Shown piece after piece: positions 33,901 through 44,873 of a stretch of 64,000 nucleotides of DNA. A program made the translations under genes and the position numbers. Under the pieces are notes generated by a model that was given only the letters and a program-made list of their open reading frames with translations, ran no database searches and was not told where the DNA came from. The stretch comes from Asterochloris sp. CNOR1 (lineage: Eukaryota; Chlorophyta; Trebouxiophyceae; Trebouxiales; Trebouxiaceae): positions 1,488,001 to 1,552,000 of the forward strand of contig OZ017762.1 of the NCBI GenBank assembly GCA_963969365.1. The letters are read 5' to 3'. Position 1 is the first letter of the stretch, and each line of letters begins with the position of its first letter.

Positions 33901-36900
33901 CTCACATGCTGTCTGCCTTAAACACTGCATTGAGCAGGAAGTCCCAGACAGCTGCATGTGCGCCGTCATGCTTCTGGGACAGTGCTCTATGAGACAGCCC
34001 ACACCTGAGACTCCATGCTTCAGCATGAAGTGCCAGCTGCATTAGCACTGTTCCACACAATGACAGCAGCGGCCTAGACCTCGTGGAAGCACCTAACGGC
34101 CTACATTTTGGTCCACCACCAAACAACCACAGCACTGCCCTGCATTTGATACAAGCATTTGCCAGCCTGCAAATTGTTACAACTGCTACATGACCACAGC
34201 CCCTTTTAAAATATCAATGCCACACCTTGTGCAGCATTGAAAACGGAATGTCAGCTGCGCCCTTCCCCTTCCCCTCAAAGCGCCGGTTGGCAGCCGCCAC
34301 CATTTTGGCTGCTGCCAGGGAGGCTGCATCCTGCTCCCCATCATCATCAAGTGCATTGCTCTGCTTCAGGGCCCTCTTCCAGGCCTTCCAGCCCTCCTGC
34401 ACCAGCAACATGTGAGCACTTTGACGGCAGCCCTGACTGTGTTCCTCTGCATGACTGCCCTGTGCTGCAACGGGCAGCCCTGCCACAGAAGAATATAGCT
34501 TCAGCGCCATCAGCATCAGAAGGATACTGCTTGACTGCCCAACCCACGCCTTTCAGCTATCCTGCAAGTTGTGTGCAAAGCATGATCATGGCAGGCCATT
34601 GGCAAAGCATTGCTCTGTTAAACTGCCCATCCTCATGCATTCCAGCCATCCTGCAGAAAGGCAGTATGGAGCATGAGCACAGCAAGCATCAGGGGCGAAC
34701 AGTGTTCTACCATGCGTTGTCATCATCCTGCAGACCGCAAAGATCGTCAGCACAGGAAGCAGAAAATGCTGGGCTGCCGCCGGCAATGCAGCACCCAGCC
34801 ATGCATTGCTGAGGACACTCAAGTGCCTCCCCAGCCATCCTGCAACCAGCATGGAGCTTCAGCTCAACAAGCCCTGAGCATGTTGCACTCCTTTATTTCC
34901 CTCAACCTGCTGTCTTGGACACGGACAGAGCCCCAACAGGTCTCCCATGTATTCTCTAGCTTGACTGCCCTCTTGCAGGCCGTTGTCAATGTCCAGCTGC
35001 AGCCCCCAGGAAGGTTCAGGTCAGGACCAGGCGGGGTCTACGGGCAACAACGGCTCGCCTAATGCTTCTGGCTGCCCTGTACATCTCAGGAAACAAGAAG
35101 CTGACCCACAGTACTTGGACAAAAAGAACCCTCACCCCATGCCCCACCTGGCGCTTCTTGCGGCTGCCCTTGGCGTCCCAGTTAGCCTTGGCACCTTTGC
35201 CCTTCACAGGCTCAGCTTCCTCCTCCTCCTCCTCTGATTCATCTTCTGATGGCTCATCTGAACCTGTCACCTCCCCCTCTTCAGACTCTGCCTCAGCAGC
35301 CTCCCACTCGCTGTCGCTGTCTGCAGCCACTGCTGCCTGCAAGCCGTGTAAGCGCGTGTCAGCTTTACAGCATGGGGCACACTTGCAGCAGTTCCTGCAT
35401 CTGCGACTGACAAGCAGCTGTAGCACTGGACCACGCACGCCACAAAAATTAAAGGCATTTTGCTGGACAGCAAGCTGCAAACCATCATGCATACTGTACC
35501 CATGCGCATCTGCTCTACACAACTGCCCAACCCTGTCACCAGAGTGGCGCAGTGCCTTTGCCTAGAGAGGAGCTTGCTTGCATGTAGCCCAGCTGCAAGC
35601 GCACCACCTTCTTGGCACCACTGCTACTGTCATGCTGTCTTTCCCCTGGCCCTGAAATGCCTTCACAGCCCTTCACCTTCTTTGAGCCCTTGCCCTTGAG
35701 TGCAGCCTTGCCCACCGCCCTCCCCTTGGCAACAGCCTTGCCCTTGCCCAGCTTTGCCTTCTTGGGGGCAGGGTCCCCATCCTCCTCCTCATCCTCATCT
35801 GCAGCATTGACAAGAAGCTCTTTGCTCTCAGGCTTCACCTATCCTTGACTGGAGTCCACCGCCCTGCTCCACCTCACAAAGGAAGCATCCGTCAGCAGCA
35901 AACTCATGGGAACAACTCTGCCTGCCACCGCTGGCCTCCACACTAAGCAAGGACATGGACGCCTCACCGATGCTTGTGGCACTGCAGATGACTGTTGAGA
36001 TCTAGATGACTCACCACTGGCCTCCACCGTCTTGCCGCCCCCACTGGGACGTTTCTTCTGCTGCTTGGCCAGCGCATGACTCTTCTTGGCATGGGGTCCA
36101 CAGAAAAACCTGCAGGCAGCAGCCTCACCATCAGTGTGACAGCGAATACATGCAGTGCCGGATCCACTCTCAAACAGATGTTGGGCAGCACCGCTGCTAG
36201 CCTTACCTGGCTTGTTGGCAGAGTGGACATCTCAATCTGCAGGGACTACGAGAGATGCTACAGGCCTGCCAGGGCAGGCAGCTGGGCAGACTCAGTGCCA
36301 GCTGCGGTGACAGTCCTCACCTCAGGTGCACCTTCAGGCGGTCAGGGAAGAACTTCTTCCTGCAGTACTCGCACTGCACCTTCTCCGGCGGGGCGTTCTT
36401 GCGGAACTCGTTCTCCACAATGCTGTACGTGGTCAGCACCACGTCTGCCTGCTTTAATGCCTCCATGTCAGTGGCACGCTTGTTACCATGGTAGGTGACA
36501 ACCTGCACCCAAGAACCACTTTAAGGTGAGGCAGCATGCTACTGGGATTGCTTCAACAAAGGGTCTGTGCAAAGCCTCTCCAATGTGCTGCCGCCGGCAT
36601 AAGCCTTCCCCAGAGCTATTTTGCAGGTGCGCTCCTTGCCACCTGCAGCTCTGTGCCACATGCAGCACCCCAGTGCCTTGATTGGACTGCACAACATCTG
36701 GTTGCTACATTTGTTGCCAGTCTGTGGCTCGCTGCTGGCTGTGAAGAGTGACCACCTGCATGCCAGGTTCCCATCAAGCTGAGAGAGTGCTTCAGTGCAG
36801 TGGGAGGGAGCTCCAAGTTGACTGCACGGAATGATTGAAAGCTGCAACACAGCAGGGCAGATGTTCATCCTCCAAGTTTGCGTGTCAAGCAGCTTCATCT

Positions 36901-39900
36901 CACGACCAGCAGGCACAGTGGAACACAGACCTGCCTGCCCCTATAGGCTCACAGGGATGAGGCTGTTGTGCTGCAGGCCCAGGCAAAGAGGTGTGACATG
37001 CACTGCAATGAGATGTGCTATCGATCGACGTAGCATGCCGCACAGCCCAGGGCTGCAGAACACGTCGAAGCAGGCCCACCTTAAGCGCGCCGGGCGCCGT
37101 GAAGCGCGCAATCTCCTGGCGCCACTGGATGACTGCCACCAGCGGGCAGACCACCAATGTGGCGCGACAGTAGACCCCATTTGGGCCCTGGGCTGGCACC
37201 GCCACAGCTGTGGTTTCCCTGCTGGAAGGCCCTGCTGCTGCCCCCAATGCTGATACGGGCAGAGAGTCCCCTGGCGCGCACCCTGCAGAATGTTGCAAAT
37301 TCAGTCCGCAGCAGGCTGAGGGGGTGAGGCACGGTATCTCTGACGCGGCTGATGCTGCAGATCTGCATGGGCCTTGTGCTGTCAGCACGGAGGTGTTGGG
37401 AGAGGGACACGCAGGTATGTGGTGATGCTGCACTGATGCTTACCCTGGATGGTGGCTGCCAGGGCCTTTTGGGGTGCTGGAGGTGCCGGCGTCTGTGCAA
37501 ACAACAGAAGACATGCGTGTATAGCTGTATGCATCATGTCATGGGAATCTGCAGCACTGCTGCCACCCAAGACTCACCAAGTATGCTGGCTGCTGGCCCA
37601 GCTGTGCTGCTGGAAGGTTTGCCGTCTGTGCAGCAGCTCTGTGGGCCTAGCTGCAGCTGACCGACAGCTTCTGAAAGAGGGACTGCTGCAGGTTCCCCTG
37701 CACCAGCGACACTGAGTGTGAAGCAGATTGCAGGTCTGCCAAGACCCCCTGGCTGCAGATTAATCACTACTTCTGGAGCAATGACTGCAGCAGGCTGCCC
37801 TGCACCGGCACCTGCTCTCACACACCAGAAACAGCAAGGGTTCAGCTTGCAGCTGCCTTCTGACAGGCTCACTTTGTGGAGCCCTGGAGGGCGCGCCAGG
37901 CAGTTTCAGCTTGAGCACATCATTTTTGCGCTGGCGCAGGGGCTGCACTCCCTCGGCAGGCGTCAGGCGCGGCAGCTTGGAGTTGTCGTCTGTCCTGTGG
38001 GTGGCGATCAGGGAGATGGCCTGCAGGGTCTTTCCCATGCCCATCCTGCGGCACAACACCATGACAGCAGATATGGGAGTGGCCTCTGGCAGTCACAAAG
38101 AATCTCATAGGTGGCACCAAAGCCCTCTATACATGACGCCCGTCCTGCAGCACAGACAGCTCAGACCACAAAGCACATGTGTGGAAGAGCATGCAAGAAG
38201 TCTGCTTCTCTGCTCCCTGTCCTGCAGACAGGCGCCTCACATGACACGTTTGCAAGAGCACAGTGCCGCTGGGTGGCTATCAGGGCGGTGGCTGCAGGGG
38301 GTTGTGCCCACCGCCCATCCTGCAGCATAGCACCTTATGACATTATAACCATCCACCAACTGTCCTGCATGCTCGCCCTGTTCCGCAGCAGTCACATGAC
38401 CTCAAGCCTGCAAACCAAAGGAGGGTTCCAGAGCAGTTGCCCTTTTGCTGTGCACCACAGACAGGCCTTAGAGGCGGCCAGACGGTCTATTGGCGATACA
38501 GGGGCTTCACACGCAGCTCACAACCAATGCATTGGGACAGGCCACATTGATGCGCAGCACCACAGACCATGCAAATGTGCAAAGCACAGTGATACAGGCT
38601 GTCATGTGCTCGTCAGCATTGGTGGCTCCGCTTGACAGTCCTCCTGGTGCGCGTCACTGCTCTGGCACGACAGCAAGGTGTTGTGACTCACTCATCGGCG
38701 AGGATGCCCCCCTTGACAGTGCCCCTCTCCTGCTGCACTCCCCATGCCAGAAACTCCTTCTGGTACGGCAGCAGTGGCAGCAGAATCTCCGAGGGCGGCT
38801 CCATCTGCACAGCCACCTGCATGGGGGAAACAACAAAGCAGACCAGGCATTGAGAGCGAGCACAGGACAAAATAACCAATTAGTGGAAGCCTGCTGTAGG
38901 CAGTACAAGCAGGATGATGCATGGCAGGGGGATCAGCCGTCAGCACAACTGCCTGCTCAGGGGCACGCTTTTGCTCAAAGGCAGGCAGCAGAGCAGCAGG
39001 ATGAGTGCAGGACCCCCATCGCCTCCAACCAGACGCACCTGCCTTGATTTCAAGCCAAAGATTCCAAGCCTCAAATTTGCATCCACTGCATTGAGTCCAG
39101 ACCAGGCCAACTGGCATGCCACTTTGCTCAGTGCCACATTAAGAACCTCGTCTGGCACGCAGTAGCAGATCTAGCTGCCATTGTCTGGCACCCACCCTGT
39201 TATGCAACAGATGGTGCTACCTGTTGCCACTTCGCCGCAAACAATTAACCTGCTGCCCACCTTGCTGCGAACAAGTGACTCCAAGTCTGGCTCCTCTTCT
39301 TCAGACTCCATGTGGGCGGCCCAGACAGCCTCATCATCAGAGTCCTCTCCCCGAGCACGCTTATCCTTCTTGCCTGAGCCACCACCCCTCTGACGGGCAG
39401 CCCTCAGCTCATTCGCAGCCTCTGAGGCCTGCAGAGGCGCAACAGCTGTTGGTGCAGTGCTTCTACACTGCATGCAGTGCCTTCCTGGCTGAGCAGCTGC
39501 CCCTCCAGCAGGCGCCCTCATCTCACGGGCAGCTTCTAAGGCCTATAGCAGGACATTGAGTTGACGAAAGGTTATTCTCAAGGCTTCCGTTGCACAACGG
39601 GCTTCCCTGCTGCAGGCTTCTCAGAGCTAGTCATCAGCATGGGGGGCCGATGCAGCAGACAGGCATGTTGTACCCTCAGCTTCCTGGCTTTGCACTTGAG
39701 GCTGTAGAACAAGCAGACCAGGTTCCCCTTATCCAGAGCTGAGCAGACTATGCCAGCTCTGCAATGCCTTCAACTAGATGCAACCGACTGTCGGGCAGCT
39801 ATCAAGCTGTATGGTGGGCACAACACAAACGAGTGGCACACCTGCTCAGGATCAGCCTGCTCCAGTGCTGAGCGGACTGCATCAGCTGCTGCCCGTCCAG

Positions 39901-42891
39901 CCCTCTTTCTGGGTCCTGCAGTAACAAGTTAGGCACAGGTCATGTTGGGAAGCCCTGCACAGTGCACCTGGCTTGGTGTTTCCATTGCCCCACCTGCCCC
40001 AAATCAGCAAGTTCTGCCCAGGCTAGCTCGGGGCAGTGCACGAGCAGCCTGCTAAGAGTCACCTGACTGGGTCTCGGACATTGCTTCAATTGCTTTTTGG
40101 ATTTTGTATTCAAAGTAGCCCGGGACAGTGCACAACCTGCAAAGCTCACCACGCTTGGCTTTGCCTGCCGCCCTGGAGCCAGCCCTGTTCAGGGCTGCAA
40201 ATTCATCATCCTCGGATGAGTCAGTCATGTCCGCAATGTCGTCCTCAGGTGCTGCCGAAGCCGCAGCAGCGGCCCTGCCCCTGCCTCGTCCCCTGCCTCT
40301 GCCACCTGCTCTGCCTCGCGTGGCAGCCTGCCGCGCCATCACGTCCTCCAGGGCAGCAGCAGAGGCCCCATTCAGGGCAGCTGCAGCTGCCGCCAGTCTC
40401 TGGCCTCTGCCCCTGCCACGGCCTGTGGCAACTGGTGGCCCCTCTGCTGGTGCTGGGTCAGGAGACCTGAGGCTCAGCAGCCCATTGGCATGCTGGGTGA
40501 CTTCCAGCTCTGCCTCGTCTGCAGCAAAATCATGCCTCATTGCTGGATCAAGACGCGGCCTTGCACCCCAGCGGCAGCAGTCGGCAGAGGTGCAGCAGGC
40601 AGCAAGCAGCGACTACAGCTCTGTGCAACCACTAAATGATTTGCCGGGCATCAGCGATGCATATGGTGACTTGGTCATGCAGCAACTGCACCAGACAGTG
40701 TGCCTTGCTGCCTGCACACAGGCAGTGTTCCACAGCACCCATGCTGCGTGCTCACACACAGCATTCAGCCACAAATGAGCGCACTGCTTCTCTGTCAAGC
40801 ATTGGCAGCTAAACTCTGCTGGCAATGCCACTGAGCGAGCAAGCCACTTGCACCACTGCTGGACACAAGTTTCGTGCTGAAGTAGGCAGAGCTCCCCGCA
40901 CCTTCTAGCTCATCCATAGATGTGTCTGCTGCCGCCACTCCAATGGGAGCAAAGTCGCTGTCCTCACTTCCAGACGACAGGTCAATTGCAATGTCCTCCT
41001 CTGGACCGGCAGCAGTGAGTGTGTCACTGCCACGAACCTGCCTGCGCCCTTGCCGAGCAGCCCCCAAGCCGCCGCTCGACGGCCTCGTTCTAGCAGCGTG
41101 GGCCCCATGCAACACGGCTGCTGCTGCAGCAAGCCCCTGTCCTGGTGCCTGCTGCGCTCCTGACCTGGCCCCATGGGCGCCAGCTGTGCCGCCAGGCAGC
41201 TGCGCTGGCAGCTGCAGGGGGTTGAGCTGTGGCAGCGGGCTGGCGCTGGGGCTAGCCCCTGCGGGGCTGTCCCCGGGAGACGGGGGAGTGACAGCCACAG
41301 CCACAGCCACAGACTGGCGCCGGCGGGCCAGCCTGGCTGCGTGGCCTGCAAGGGTGCTGGCCAAAGAGTCCAGCTGCGCACTGGGTGTGGGGTGCGGGAT
41401 CTGCGGGAGGCCAGGCAAAGGCCGCACCTGTGCCTGTGGCGCTGCAGAGGCTGGCCCTGCCTGCCCTACCCCTGCGTGGAGAAACTGCCCAGTCACAGCC
41501 AGACTTGCAGCAGGAATAGCAGAGGCCGCTCCTGGCTGGCCTTGACCGACTGGCAGAATCATGCTGCTTGCAGAAGAGATGCGTGGCCTGGCTGCAGTCA
41601 CGCTCCAGGCATGTTGCCCAGCACAAGCTGGTCTTGACCGCAGGCCAAACCTGCGCAAAGCTTGAGAGGTGGCCTCTGCTTTCCAAACGCATGTGACACC
41701 AGATGTTTGACAGCGGATTGCACCTGGAGGCGACAGGTCTGTGCTGCAGCGCGACCACAACATGCTGATACTGATACCATGCTGTGCACCAGCTCAACGC
41801 ACGAGTTCGGCTTCACTGCCAAGCTTGCCACTTTGCAACACTTTGCCCTGTTACATTCTTGGCAGCCCACCTGCAGCTGAGCACCAGAGAAGAACACCTG
41901 CAAACAAATTTGCTCCAGGTCACATTGAAAGGGCATTGCTTGCTTAAGCCCACCTGCATGTGTGGGGGCTGCTCCTGCAGGCTGCACTGGTGGCAGCAGC
42001 CTGATGTGTGGCAGACCTGGGTCCACGATGCCCTGCCCCTGCTGCTGGGGCCTGACTTGGCGCTGCCGCACGCCACGAGTGCGCGGCTTGGTCTGCGCCT
42101 GCAACACAGCAACAGGACGTCACTTAGGAGCCCATGAATGTTAGGTTGGCCAGATTGCCATTCCAAGGTTCAACAAGCTGCTGTGATTGATGGGCTGCAC
42201 CCCCGCAATACTGGCATGTCATTGCCTGCCAGTTCCATGGCTGTTTAGGCGCCGTCCACTGGAAGATTGCATGCAGAGTGTAAGACTGCAGCTGATGCTG
42301 GCAGCAGGGCAACACATTTAAGGAGGTGCCTTGCGGAGTAACATGGCATAGGTAGACGCTCACCTTAACCGGCAGCTGCTGGGCAACTGGGGCTGCAGCA
42401 ACCCGCCTGGTGGGCTGTGCCTGCCTGCTGCTGCTGCTGGGCTGTCCAACCTGGGCCCCACCTCCGCACAGCTGAGCAGGCAGCTGCTGTGTGCCTGAGT
42501 TCTCGTCTGTGCTCCCCTCATGTGCCAGAGTGACGGGGGCCAGACCAGCCACAGACTCCACCCTGGCCAGGGTCTGCCTGGCCTGCTGCCCTGCCGGCGG
42601 CTGCTCTCCTGGCACCCCAGCTGCTGCTGCCTCTGCCATTGCAGCTGACCTGGTTCGCCGTGTGGGCTTCTGGGTTGGCTTCTGGTACAGCTCTAGGCTC
42701 TGCCCTGCTGCTGTTGGCGCCTGAATGCCTTCAGACTGAATGCCTTCAGACTGGCCCTGAGCGCCAACCCTTCGCATGGTGCGTTGGACACACCTGTGCA
42801 CGAACAGCATAGCAATGAACACGGGACATCTCAGCCTGTATGGATCAGGCTGCAGAGACTCAGCAACAGTGGCACTGCTGGGGTCTGCCAT
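27962..42891 (-). CDS. RAD16: RAD16-like SWI2/SNF2 DNA helicase with RING finger
   Basis: Exons: 42891-42364, 42098-41954, 41591-40902, 40518-40150, 39915-39842, 39428-39261, 38816-38692, 38045-37873, 37282-37080, 36502-36321, 36109-36015, 35798-35677, 35336-35148, 34396-34226, 33423-33298, 32781-32621, 32169-31990, 31620-31539, 31374-31347, 31045-30990, 30681-30516, 30255-30159, 29920-29723, 29176-28990, 28315-28206, 28057-27962. About 1573 aa. The first 650 residues are Ala/Gly/Arg-rich and acidic. Then come [32 protein letters not shown] (Walker A), [14 protein letters not shown], a C2HC finger [75 protein letters not shown] halves [21 protein letters not shown] and [40 protein letters not shown], and C-terminal [14 protein letters not shown]. 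Known role: chromatin remodelling and ubiquitin ligase in global-genome excision repair. Oddities: one GC donor (31346), a duplicated exon fragment, and a 1-nt deficit in exon 30681-30516. Confidence 0.96.
28605..29045 (-). repeat. Decayed copies of the exon end [13 protein letters not shown] in the following intron
   Basis: The functional exon end (about 29040-28990) encodes [14 protein letters not shown]. Downstream on the minus strand, stretches near 28905-28855, 28770-28720 and 28665-28610 resemble it. The last reads [13 protein letters not shown], clearly derived from the same sequence. Each retains an AG-GT-like or CAG-GTG junction. Confidence 0.75.
29596..29755 (-). repeat. Three tandem copies (62-63 bp period) of exon end [11 protein letters not shown] plus donor
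   Basis: The functional exon end 29755-29723 reads [11 protein letters not shown] before gtgggt. Copy two near 29692-29657 reads [11 protein letters not shown] and is followed by gcgagc. Copy three near 29630-29596 reads MLDLITYK, has lost one base, and is followed by gttgct. The periods are 63 and 62 bp. The copies span coding sequence, junction and intron bases. Confidence 0.93.
31347..31560 (-). repeat. Duplicated RAD16 exon segment AQFxGYxxSG
   Basis: Copy one (about 31555-31516) encodes the family-conserved [16 protein letters not shown] but has one extra base after ACC that breaks the frame; it ends in a normal GT donor (31515). Copy two (31374-31347) reads [10 protein letters not shown] behind a good CAG acceptor and ends in a GC donor (AGCG, gcaagc). 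Either end joins in phase to [15 protein letters not shown] at 31045. Confidence 0.85.
32836..32895 (-). repeat. Decayed copy of exon start [11 protein letters not shown] in the preceding intron
   Basis: On the minus strand the bases at about 32895-32840 read [13 protein letters not shown] in one frame and [11 protein letters not shown] in another. They parallel the functional [12 protein letters not shown] exon start at 32781. The copy sits one step upstream of the exon. Confidence 0.7.
39500..39770 (-). repeat. Copies of two neighbouring RAD16 exons inside one intron
   Basis: Within the intron between exons 39915-39842 and 39428-39261 there is a copy of the first exon's [12 protein letters not shown] segment (about 39765-39715). 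There is also a copy of the second exon's start, [14 protein letters not shown] (about 39550-39505), against the functional [16 protein letters not shown]. Both ends of the intron therefore show the duplication pattern. Confidence 0.55.
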
Positions 42892-43006
42892 TTGTCAAGT
42901 CAATGTGCTGCTGAGCAGTGCCCAACTGAGCAACGTAAGGTGACAATAAACTGGACCGGCGCAGTAACTTTTAAAGCCAGCAGTACGGAGAAACGAACCT
43001 GATGGG
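42892..43006. promoter_or_regulatory. Short divergent promoter region, RAD16 and acylphosphatase
   Basis: Only about 115 bp separates the inferred RAD16 start (42891, minus) from the first candidate ATG of the acylphosphatase gene (43007, plus). A shared promoter is implied by spacing alone. A purine-rich stretch with TTTTAAAG at about 42968 is the only TATA-like element. Confidence 0.4.
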
Positions 43007-43783
43007 ATGGCTTCAATCCCTCGACTGATCCAGATGCACCTGGCCGAGCACAAGAAGTCTTTCTCTGATGTGTGCTACGTCAGGTACTCGAATGCCTGCT
43101 CAAGCTTCCATTCTTGGGCTCTTTGATCTGCGCATGCTGCAGCTGAGTGTTGATTTTCACAACGCAGCACCAACCACCAGGTTGGGGGGTATCAATCACG
43201 CATATAAGCGACATTCGACCTGCATGGCGTATACAGCCTTCTCCTATACAGTGCATGGCAAGGTCCGCTCAGTGCAGTCGCCCGACATTTCTTCTGGCTA
43301 TTGATGCATTGTGAACAGTAAGCTTGCTCAAGCTGTTGCATCCAGCAGGCTGAAATGTGCACGTGATGCCCCTGCAGGTTCAAGGAGTGTTCTTCCGCCA
43401 GCACACCATCGAGACAGCCCAGAAGCTTGGCGTGGTGGGCTGGGTCAAGAACACACCAGGTACATTTGCCGAGCAAGCGACAATGCTGCAAGAGCTGCAG
43501 GTCTTGGTGCCACTTGCTGCTGCAGAAAGCACTGTGACAGGAGAGGCTCAAGGCAAGGAGCCAGCAATTTCAGAATTCAAGGTGACCTAGACTTCCACAG
43601 CAATGAATCATTTGCAGCAGCATGCAGCTGTGTCACTGAAGGAGTGCACCTGACGTGGCTGCCGTGTATCTGCAGAAGTATCTGCAAACCAAAGGCAGCC
43701 CCGCGTCTAAAATTGACAAGACTGATATCAAAGATGAGCATCAGCTGGACAATCTAACCTTCAGCACATTTGATTCTCGCTGA
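43007..43783 (+). CDS. Acylphosphatase
   Basis: Clear exons: 43378-43459, 43526-43581, 43676-43783 (stop TGA). They encode VQGVFFRQHTIETAQKLGVV, GWVKNTPE, STVTGEAQGKEPAISEFK and KYLQTKGSPASKIDKTDI. The catalytic pair of the family is present: the Arg of VFFR binds the acyl phosphate and the Asn of WVKNTP positions water. The enzyme hydrolyses carboxyl-phosphate bonds in the cytosol and is usually about 95-100 aa. The first exon is uncertain. A 43007 ATG opens MASIPRLIQMHLAEHKKSFS, and a join after GAT at 43069 would be in phase but lacks the usual F-x-V-x-GR before VQG. Other first exons upstream are possible. The C-terminus carries about 15 extra residues (LDNLTFSTFDSR). Confidence 0.9.
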
Positions 43784-43784
43784 T

Positions 43785-44620
43785 AACATGCAGCAACAGC
43801 AAGGCCGGGCCTTTCAGCCATCTTCGCATCTGTTTGCAAAACATTTCTCTGCCATGACGCCTGTGCAACAAACTGCTGCATTTAGAATGCAGCGGCTAGA
43901 CAAGAGGAGCAGGTCACGGGAACCAGGTAAGGCGGGGGTCTGGAGAGCAGAAGAAACATTGACATGTCTGACATTGTAGAACTGATTCCAGCAACAGGGA
44001 AGGCCATGTGCAACATTGAGTCCCAGACTTTGGCAGCTGGACAGCATGAAGCACGACGGTGTCTCAAGCGACGCCAGCGGCTGCATTTCCCTTACGAGGG
44101 AGTGCATACTGTCCAAATTGCAGCTACTGTAGACTGCAGCTACTATGATTACCTTGCAGACAAGCGCCCTTAACAGTCTGTTTGGAACATAGAGTGCTTT
44201 GGTGCCCCACCTCACCAGGTGGGGCAGCTGAACCAGAGGACCTGGCCCCTTGGCTACATGCACTGGGTCTTGCATTGACTGCCAATGACAACATGCGCAG
44301 TGCCGGTTGCCAGATACCTGGCTGCCTTCAGGTGCATTACCTCGGGCTCAGCACCAGCTTGCAGCCAGGTGGTCATAAATATGAAAGAATGTTGCTCTAT
44401 CCTAATCTGTCAAAGCCTCAGGCGAAGCTGCAGCAGAGAATAGGGCCAGCGCAGCTTTTTTTAAAAAAAAAGCTTTTTTAAAAAGCTGTTCCCAAAGCTT
44501 GGATTTGCAGGAGCAAGCCTGCCTTGCAATGCCACTGCTTGCAGGAGCAGTTCAGCAACGGCAGCCCTAAGCTTTAGTTGAGCTGCCTCATCGCATCAAA
44601 GCATGCGACATTTGTCCAAG
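43785..44620. mobile_element. Partial copy C of dispersed repeat (right half)
   Basis: Begins two bases after the acylphosphatase stop. It matches 52265-52900 in order. Shared landmarks: ACATGCAGCAACAG then GCCTTTCAGCCATC at the left; CGCCCT-AACAGTCTGT-TGGAACA in the middle; CCAGCTTGCAGCCAGG and CCCAAAGCTTG near the right; and GTTGAGCTGCCTCA at the end. Divergence is substantial with indels. It corresponds to the right half of the long copy A. Confidence 0.75.
44453..44487. repeat. A/T palindrome AGC-T7-A9-GC-T6-A5-GCT
   Basis: Alternating T and A runs flanked by AGCT-type ends form a strong self-complementary tract inside repeat copy C. Copy A lacks the long runs at the matching place, so it arose after the copies separated. 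Confidence 0.9.
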
Positions 44621-44873
44621 AAAGTCAGCACAGCAGGCCAAGCAAAAACCGCAAATTCACTTCAAAAGATTCTTGCTCGAGCTTTTGGGCTTGAAACACA
44701 CATCTCGTGACGGGCATTCGGACGCAATTCAAGCTGTCATGCTGTAAGCCAGGCTAGTTAAAGCTGCCTCAATGTACCATGCTGCCCTTTGCTCCAAACA
44801 GGAAGATCCATTTTGATGGCCTGGCCATGTCTAAGCTCTGCTCGCTTACAAACCATTTTCTTCACCTGCAGAC

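Noticed and set aside
37447-37500. Minus-strand exon candidate reading [11 protein letters not shown] in RAD16.
   Set aside because: Its end phase does not fit exon 37282-37080, whereas exon 38045-37873 joins that exon directly in phase.
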